From assembly GCF_007565055.1 (NCBI RefSeq), contig NC_044549.1, positions 66,926,882-66,990,881 of the forward strand: a stretch of 64,000 bases of DNA, written 5' to 3'. This DNA is from Rhinopithecus roxellana (Eukaryota > Chordata > Mammalia > Primates > Cercopithecidae). Each line of letters begins with the position of its first letter. The stretch's first letter is position 1. The position numbers and the translations under genes are program-made. The notes under the pieces were generated by a model. That model was not told where the DNA came from, ran no database searches, and saw nothing but the letters and a program-made list of their open reading frames with translations. Positions 58,181 to 64,000 of this stretch are shown here, one piece after another.

Positions 58181-58500
58181 GGACAAGGCCAAATCCTGTT
58201 TTTTTTCTAAGTACAGAAAGACTGAACTGTACTATTATTTAGATACCACCACTTCTGAACTAACTGCAAGCAGGAGAGTCAATTGTATCATTTCAATGGG
58301 TTTTTATAACATGGTGGCAGATTTTAGAGGTGAAATTTGGAAGAGACTGATCTTTTTCTACAAGGAGATAGAGAATATGATGAGAAATTTCTCTATTTAC
58401 ACTGCAAGATATCTTTAGTGAATCTCTTCTCTATTCCTCAACTACAAACATTTTAAAGTTTTCGCTACAGCAGATTCATCACTGTAAAGATAGTAGGCTG
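58181..58500. other. Spacer between ERVL remnant and the second young L1
   Basis: Not recognised as LTR. An 81-codon frame at 58173-58418 shows no recognisable domain. The sequence ends at 'aaagatagtaggct', the insertion site of the L1. Confidence 0.45.
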
Positions 58501-59533
58501 GGGGGCGGAGCAAGATGGCCGAATAGGAACAACTCCAGTCTCCAACTCCCAGCGCGAGCGACACAGAAGACCGGTGATTTCTGCATTTTCAACTGAGGTA
58601 CTGGGGTCATCTCACTAGGGAGTGCCGGACAATCGGTGCTGGTCAGCTGCTACAGCTTGACCAGCGAGAGCTGAAGCAGGGCGAGGCATCGCCTCACCTG
58701 GAAGCGCAAGGGGGAAGGGGATCCGTTTTCCTAGCCAGGGGAACTGAGACACACGACACCTGGAAAATCGGGTAACTCCCACCCCAATACTGCGCTGTAA
58801 GCATACAGGCATTCCAGGAGAATATATCCCACACCTGGCCGGGAGGGTCCCACGCCCACGAAGCCTCCCTCACTGCTAACACAGCAGTCTGCCGCGATCT
58901 ATCCGCAAGGCAGCAGCGAGGCTGGGGGAGGGGCGCCCGCCATTGCTGAGGCTTAAGTAGGTAAACAAAGCCGCTGGGAAGCTCGAACTGGGTGGAGCTC
59001 ACAGCAGCTCAAGGAAGCCTGCCTGTCTCTGTAGTCTCCACCTCTGGGGACAGCGCACAGCTGAAGACCAACAGGGGAAGTAGCGGGAGCCGGTGCAGAC
59101 GCGAACGACTCTGTCTGACAGCTTTGGGGAGAGCCGCGGATCTCCCAACGCGGAGGTTGAGATCTGAGAACGGACAGACTGCCTGCTCAGGTGTGTCCCT
59201 GACCCCTGAGTAGCCTAGCTGGGAGAAATCCCCCACTAGGGGCAGTCTGACACCCCACACCTCACAGGGTGGAGTACACCCCTGAGAGGACACTTCCAAA
59301 GGAAGAATCAGACAGGTACACTCGCTGTTCAGCAATATTCTATCTTCGGCAACCTCTGCTGCTGATACCCAGGCAAACAGGGTCTGGAGTGGACCTCAAG
59401 CAATCTCCAACAGACCAACAGAGAGTCCTTCTGACTGTCAGAAGGAAAACTATCAAACAGGAAGGACACCTATACCAAAACCCCATCAGTTCGTCACCAC
59501 CATCAAAGACCAGAGACAGATAAAACCACAAAG
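58501..59533 (+). promoter_or_regulatory. L1 5' UTR with internal promoter
   Basis: This 1033-bp GC-rich region begins with the CAAGATGGCCG YY1-type site at 58511-58521. It matches the 5' UTR of the first young L1 along its length, and is complete at the 5' end. Antisense frames at 58694-59002 and 58615-58812 lie where primate L1 antisense transcripts are made. CpG-rich compared with its AT-rich surroundings, it would be expected to be methylated in most tissues. Confidence 0.88.
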
Positions 59534-60550
59534 ATGGGGAAGAAGCAGGGCAGAAAAGCTGGAAATTCAAAAAATAAGAGCGCATCTCCCCCTGCAAAGG
59601 AGCGCAGCCCATCACCAGCAACGGATCAAAGCTGGTCAGAGAATGACTTGGACGAGAGGAGAGAAGAAGGCTTCAGTCCATCAAACTTATCAGAGCTAAA
59701 GGAGGAATTACGTACCCAGCGCAAAGAAACTAAAAATCTTGAAAAAAGAGTGGAAGAATTGACAGCTAGACTCATTAATGCAGAGAAGATCATAAACGAA
59801 ATGACAGAGATGAAAACCATGACACGAGAAATACGTGACAAATGCACAAGCTTCAGTAACCGACTCGATCAACTGGAAGAAAGAGTATCAGCGATTGAAG
59901 ATCAAATGAATGAAATGAAGCGAGAAGAGAAACCAAAAGAAAAAAGAAGAAAAAGAAATGAGCAAAGCCTGCAAGAAGTATGGGATTACGTAAAAAGACC
60001 AAATCTACGTCTGATTGGGGTGCCTGAAAGTGAGGAGGAAAATGGAACCAAGTTGGAAAACACTCTTCAGGATATCATCCAGGAGAACTTCCCCAACCTA
60101 GTAGGGCAGGCCAACATTCAAATTCAGGAAATACAGAGAACGCCACAAAGATACTCCTCGAGAAGAGCAACTCCAAGACACATAATTGCCAGATTCACCA
60201 AAGTTGAAATGAAGGAAAAAATCTTAAGGGCAGCCAGAGAGAAAGGTCGGGTCACCCACAAAGGGAAGCCCATCAGACTAACAGCAGATCTCTCGGCAGA
60301 AACTCTACAAGCCAGAAGAGAGTGGGGGCCAATATTCAACGTTCTTAAAGAAAAGAATTTTCAACCCAGAATTTCATATCCAGCCAAACTAAGTTTCATA
60401 AGTGAAGGAGAAATAAAATCCTTTACAGATAAGCAAATGCTTAGAGATTTTGTCACCACCAGGCCTGCCTTACAAGAGACCCTGAAGGAAGCCCTAAACA
60501 TGGAAAGGAACAACCGGTACCAGCCATCGCAAAAACTTGGCAAAATGTAA
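59534..60550 (+). CDS. L1 ORF1 protein (RNA-binding chaperone), intact
   Basis: This 338-codon frame is the usual length for primate L1 ORF1. The N terminus 'MGKKQGRKAGNSKNKSAS' is basic; heptad-rich coiled coil spans about residues 50-150 ('LEKRVEELTARLINAEKI'), then the RRM (about 157-252, 'RPNLRLIGVPESEEENG') and a C-terminal domain to 'QKLGKM'. It forms trimers that bind L1 RNA in cis and assist reverse transcription in the cytoplasmic and nuclear RNP. The start at 59534 follows the 5' UTR directly and aligns with the start of the first copy. Compared with the broken copy at 20383-21400, it lacks the extra base near residue 188. It is probably transcribed from the 5' UTR promoter only where methylation is relaxed. 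Confidence 0.95.
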   Translation: MGKKQGRKAGNSKNKSASPPAKERSPSPATDQSWSENDLDERREEGFSPSNLSELKEELRTQRKETKNLEKRVEELTARLINAEKIINEMTEMKTMTREIRDKCTSFSNRLDQLEERVSAIEDQMNEMKREEKPKEKRRKRNEQSLQEVWDYVKRPNLRLIGVPESEEENGTKLENTLQDIIQENFPNLVGQANIQIQEIQRTPQRYSSRRATPRHIIARFTKVEMKEKILRAAREKGRVTHKGKPIRLTADLSAETLQARREWGPIFNVLKEKNFQPRISYPAKLSFISEGEIKSFTDKQMLRDFVTTRPALQETLKEALNMERNNRYQPSQKLGKM

Positions 60551-60613
60551 AGACCATCGAGGCTAGGAAGAAACTGCATCAACTAACGAGCAAAATAACC
60601 AGTTAATATCATA
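60551..60613 (+). other. L1 inter-ORF spacer
   Basis: These 63 nt separate ORF1 and ORF2; the first young L1 has the same length (20320-20382). ORF2 is known to be translated at low level by an unconventional re-initiation across this spacer. Confidence 0.9.
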
Positions 60614-63600
60614 ATGGCAGGATCAAGTTCACACATAACAATATTAACCTTAAATGTTAATGGACTAAATGCTCCAATTAAAAGACACAGACTGGCAAAC
60701 TGGATAAAGAGTCAAGACCCATCAGTCTGCTGTATTCAGGAGACCCATCTCACATGCAGAGACATACATAGGCTCAAAATAAAGGGATGGAGGAAGATCT
60801 ACCAAGCAAATGGAGAACAAAAAAAAGCAGGGGTTGCAATCCTAGTCTCTGATAAAACAGACTTTAAACCATCAAAGATCAAAAGAGACAAAGAAGGCCA
60901 TTACATAATGGTAAAGGGATCAATTCAACAGGAAGAGCTAACTCTCCTAAATATATATGCACCCAATACAGGAGCACCCAGATTCATAAAGCAAGTCCTT
61001 AGAGACTTACAAAGAGACTTAGACTCCCATACAATAATAATGGGGGACTTCAACACTCCGCTGTCAACATTAGACAGATCAACGAGACAGAAAGTTAACA
61101 AGGATATCCAGGAATTGAACTCATCTCTGCACCAAGCGGACCTAATAGACATCTATAGAACTCTCCACCCCAAATCAACAGAATATACATTCTTCTCAGC
61201 ACCACATCGCACTTATTCCAAAATTGACCACATAATTGGAAGTAAAGCACTCCTCAGCAAATGTAAAAGAACAGAAATTATAACAAACTGTCTCTCAGAC
61301 CACAGTGCAATCAAACTAGAACTCAGGACTAAGAAACTCAATCAAAACCGCTCAACTACATGGAAACTGAACAACCTGCTCCTGAATGACTACTGGGTAC
61401 ATAACGAAATGAAAGCGGAAATAAAGATGTTCTTTGAAACCAATGAGAACAAAGATACAACATACCAGAATCTCTGGGACACATTTAAAGCAGTGTGTAG
61501 AGGGAAATTTATAGCACTAAATGCCCACAAGAGAAAGCAGGAAAGATCTAAAATTGACACTCTAACATCACAATTAAAAGAACTAGAGAGGCAAGAGCAA
61601 TCACATTCAAAAGCTAGCAGAAGGCAAGAAATAACTAAGATCAGAGCAGAACTGAAGGAGATAGAGACACAAAAAACCCTCCAAAAAATCAATGAATCCA
61701 GGAGTTGGTTTTTTGAAAAGATCAACAAAATTGACAGACCGCTAGCAAGGCTAATAAAGAAAAAAAGAGAGAGGAATCAAATAGATGCAATAAAAAATGA
61801 TAAAGGGGATATCACCACTGACCCCACAGAAATACAAACTACCATCAGAGAATACTATAAACGCCTCTACGCAAATCAACTAGAAAATCTAGAAGAAATG
61901 GATAATTTCCTGGACACTTACACTCTCCCAAGGCTAAACCAGGAAGAAGTTGAATCCCTGAATAGACCAATAGCAGGCTCTGAAATTGAGGCAACAATTA
62001 ATAGCCTACCCACCAAAAAAAGTCCAGGACCAGATGGATTCACAGCTGAATTCTACCAGAGGTACAAGGAGGAGCTGGTACCATTCCTTCTGAAACTATT
62101 CCAATCAATAGGAAAAGAGGGAATCCTCCCTAACTCATTTTATGAGGCCAACATCATCCTGATACCAAAGCCTGGCAGAGACACAACAAAAAAAGAGAAT
62201 TTTAGACCAATATCCCTGATGAACATTGATGCAAAAATCCTCAATAAAATACTGGCAAACCGGATTCAGCAGCACATCAAAAAGCTTATCCACCATGATC
62301 AAGTGGGCTTCATCCCTGGGATGCAAGGCTGGTTCAACATTCGCAAATCAATAAACGTAATCCAGCATATAAACAGAACCAAAGACAAGAACCACATGAT
62401 TGTCTCAATAGATGCAGAAAAGGCTTTTGACAAAATTCAACAGCCCTTCATGCTAAAAACGCTCAATAAATTCGGTATTGATGGAACGTACCTCAAAATA
62501 ATAAGAGCTATTTATGACAAACCCACAGCTAATATCATACTGAATGGGCAAAAACTGGAAAAATTCCCTTTGAAAAGTGGCACAAGACAGGGATGCCCTC
62601 TCTCACCACTCCTATTCAACATAGTGTTGGAAGTTCTGGCTAGGGCAATCAGGCAAGAGAAAGAAATCAAGGGTATCCAGTTAGGAAAAGAAGAAGTCAA
62701 ATTGTCCCTGTTTGCAGATGACATGATTGTATATTTAGAAAACCCCATCGTCTCAGCCCAAAATCTCCTTAAGCTGATAAGCAACTTCAGCAAAGTCTCA
62801 GGATACAAAATTAATGTGCAAAAATCACAAGCATTCTTATACACCAGCAACAGACAAGCAGAGAGCCAAATCAGGAATGAACTTCCATTCACAATTGCTT
62901 CAAAGAGAATAAAATACCTAGGAATCCAGCTTACAAGGGATGTAAAGGACCTCTTCAAGGAGAACTACAAACCACTGCTCAGTGAAATCAAAGAGGACAC
63001 AAACAAATGGAAGAACATACCATGCTCATGGATAGGAAGAATCAATATCGTGAAAATGGCCATACTCCCCAAGGTTATTTATAGATTCAATGCCATCCCC
63101 ATCAAGCTACCAATGACTTTCTTCACAGAATTGGAAAAAACTGCTTTAAAGTTCATATGGAACCAAAAAAGAGCCCGCATTGCCAAGACAATCCTAAGTC
63201 AAAAGGACAAAGCTGGAGGCGTCACGCTACCTGACTTCAAACTATACTACAAGGCTACAGTAACCAAAACAGCATGGTACTGGTACCAAAACAGAGATAT
63301 AGACCAATGGAACAGAACAGAGTCCTCAGAAATAATACCGCACATCTACAGCCATCTGATCTTTGACAAACCTGAGAGAAACAAGAAATGGGGAAAGGAT
63401 TCCCTATTTAATAAATGGTGCTGGGAAAATTGGCTAGCCATAAGTAGAAAGCTGAAACTGGATCCTTTCCTTACCCCTTATACGAAGATTAATTCAAGAT
63501 GGATTAGAGACTTAAATGTTAGACCTAATACCATAAAAACCCTAGAAGAAAATCTAGGTAGTACCATTCAGGACATAGGCATGGGCAAGGACTTCATGTC

Positions 63601-64000
63601 TAAAACACCAAAAGCAACGGCAGCAAAAGCCAAAATTGACAAATGGGATCTAATTAAACTAAAGAGCTTTTGCACAGCAAAAGAAACTACCATCAGAGTG
63701 AACAGGCAACCTACAGAATGGGAGAAAATTTTTGCAACCTACTCATCTGACAAAGGGCTAATATCCAGAATCTACAAAGAACTCAAACAAATATACGAGA
63801 AAAAAACAAACAACCCCATCAAAAAGTGGGGAAAGGATATGAACAGACATTTCTCAAAAGAAGATATTCATACAGCCAACAGACACATGAAAAAATGCTC
63901 ATCATCACTGGCCATCAGAGAAATGCAAATCAAAACCACAATGAGATACCATCTCACACCAGTTAGAATGGCAATCATTAAGAAGTCAGGAAACAACAGG
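60614..64000 (+). CDS. L1 ORF2 protein (endonuclease/reverse transcriptase), open, 3' end off window
   Basis: I translated this frame from 'MAGSSSHITILTLN' to the final GNNR without meeting a stop: 1129 codons. The first copy needs exactly 146 more codons after this point to reach 1275, so no net indel has occurred. Endonuclease residues stand at the expected places: N14, E43, D145, N147, D229 and H230. The RT box FADD is at 62711-62722 (residues 700-703), with the catalytic D702 present. The window ends one codon before the C-x3-C-x7-H-x4-C motif. The protein nicks target DNA at TTTT/A-like sites and primes reverse transcription there. Whether the last 146 codons are intact cannot be seen. 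Confidence 0.93.
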   Translation, partial: MAGSSSHITILTLNVNGLNAPIKRHRLANWIKSQDPSVCCIQETHLTCRDIHRLKIKGWRKIYQANGEQKKAGVAILVSDKTDFKPSKIKRDKEGHYIMVKGSIQQEELTLLNIYAPNTGAPRFIKQVLRDLQRDLDSHTIIMGDFNTPLSTLDRSTRQKVNKDIQELNSSLHQADLIDIYRTLHPKSTEYTFFSAPHRTYSKIDHIIGSKALLSKCKRTEIITNCLSDHSAIKLELRTKKLNQNRSTTWKLNNLLLNDYWVHNEMKAEIKMFFETNENKDTTYQNLWDTFKAVCRGKFIALNAHKRKQERSKIDTLTSQLKELERQEQSHSKASRRQEITKIRAELKEIETQKTLQKINESRSWFFEKINKIDRPLARLIKKKRERNQIDAIKNDKGDITTDPTEIQTTIREYYKRLYANQLENLEEMDNFLDTYTLPRLNQEEVESLNRPIAGSEIEATINSLPTKKSPGPDGFTAEFYQRYKEELVPFLLKLFQSIGKEGILPNSFYEANIILIPKPGRDTTKKENFRPISLMNIDAKILNKILANRIQQHIKKLIHHDQVGFIPGMQGWFNIRKSINVIQHINRTKDKNHMIVSIDAEKAFDKIQQPFMLKTLNKFGIDGTYLKIIRAIYDKPTANIILNGQKLEKFPLKSGTRQGCPLSPLLFNIVLEVLARAIRQEKEIKGIQLGKEEVKLSLFADDMIVYLENPIVSAQNLLKLISNFSKVSGYKINVQKSQAFLYTSNRQAESQIRNELPFTIASKRIKYLGIQLTRDVKDLFKENYKPLLSEIKEDTNKWKNIPCSWIGRINIVKMAILPKVIYRFNAIPIKLPMTFFTELEKTALKFIWNQKRARIAKTILSQKDKAGGVTLPDFKLYYKATVTKTAWYWYQNRDIDQWNRTESSEIIPHIYSHLIFDKPERNKKWGKDSLFNKWCWENWLAISRKLKLDPFLTPYTKINSRWIRDLNVRPNTIKTLEENLGSTIQDIGMGKDFMSKTPKATAAKAKIDKWDLIKLKSFCTAKETTIRVNRQPTEWEKIFATYSSDKGLISRIYKELKQIYEKKTNNPIKKWGKDMNRHFSKEDIHTANRHMKKCSSSLAIREMQIKTTMRYHLTPVRMAIIKKSGNNR

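Larger units (their letters stand above)
58501..64000 (+). mobile_element. Young full-length-class L1, plus strand, truncated by window end
   Basis: A complete 5' UTR starts at 'ggggcggagcaagatggccg' (about 58501). ORF1 (59534-60550) is intact, a 63-nt spacer follows, and ORF2 starts at 60614 and is open to the last base. It is nearly identical in sequence to the minus-strand L1 at 16249-22434 and belongs to the same recent L1PA-type group. The remaining 146 codons of ORF2 and the 3' UTR lie beyond the window, so target duplications cannot be checked. No inactivating change is visible in the part present. Confidence 0.97.

Noticed and set aside
61390..62958. Minus-strand frames of 112, 63 and 148 codons
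   Set aside because: They are antisense shadows of the intact L1 ORF2; the same shadows occur opposite the first L1.
1..64000. CRISPR arrays, bacterial operons, tRNA, snRNA or rRNA genes
   Set aside because: Direct repeats found are microsatellites, target duplications or transposons; no RNA gene signature was recognised on either strand, though a covariance search could find a degraded one.
1..64000. A novel multi-gene biological system
   Set aside because: All coding content belongs to L1 or an ERVL remnant; nothing suggests an undescribed gene cluster.

Overview
This is a stretch of primate nuclear DNA, with no host protein-coding exon, tRNA, rRNA or snRNA gene that I can recognise. The evidence is dimeric Alu elements, L1 elements of the primate L1PA type, ERVL-MaLR LTRs, MIR, L2 and MER fossils, and AT-rich unique sequence with microsatellites. 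The youngest Alu (15168-15492) carries a right-arm variant I associate with Old World monkey AluYR elements, so a macaque- or baboon-like source is my best guess; that species call is inference.

Layout. 1-4875: unique DNA, an ancient dispersed repeat with a MaLR fragment inside it, and an L1M 3' end. 4876-9690: an old plus-strand L1 (L1PB-like) with an internal deletion of about 1.4 kb and an Alu in its 3' part. 9691-16240: mostly unique DNA with MIR-like traces, one young Alu and one solo MST/THE1-type LTR. 16249-22434: a full-length, recent, minus-strand L1 with perfect target-site duplications, broken by one single-base indel in each ORF. 22451-43600: unique DNA with LTR relics (ERV1-like, MLT1-like, MST-like), MIRs, a (CA)n, a (TTCC)n and a (GGAA)n tract, an AluJ, and a repeat-poor block at 35160-36000 that could be regulatory. 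43600-53700: a MIR split by a Tigger/MER2-like transposon, a hAT-type MER element, an L2 end, a truncated young L1, three MaLR LTRs, an Alu nested in an LTR, and a monomeric Alu. 53732-58180: a decayed minus-strand ERVL-type (class III) endogenous retrovirus with protease, reverse transcriptase, integrase and dUTPase remnants and an MLT2-like 3' LTR. 58501-64000: a second full-length-class L1, plus strand, cut off by the window end.

The functional centre is this last L1. Its ORF1 (338 codons) is intact, and its ORF2 is open for all 1129 codons present, in register with the 1275-codon length inferred from the first copy, with endonuclease and RT catalytic residues in place. It is a candidate active or recently active source element. 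The two near-identical L1s lie in inverted orientation about 36 kb apart. I found no undescribed biological system; the notable content is nested mobile-element structure.
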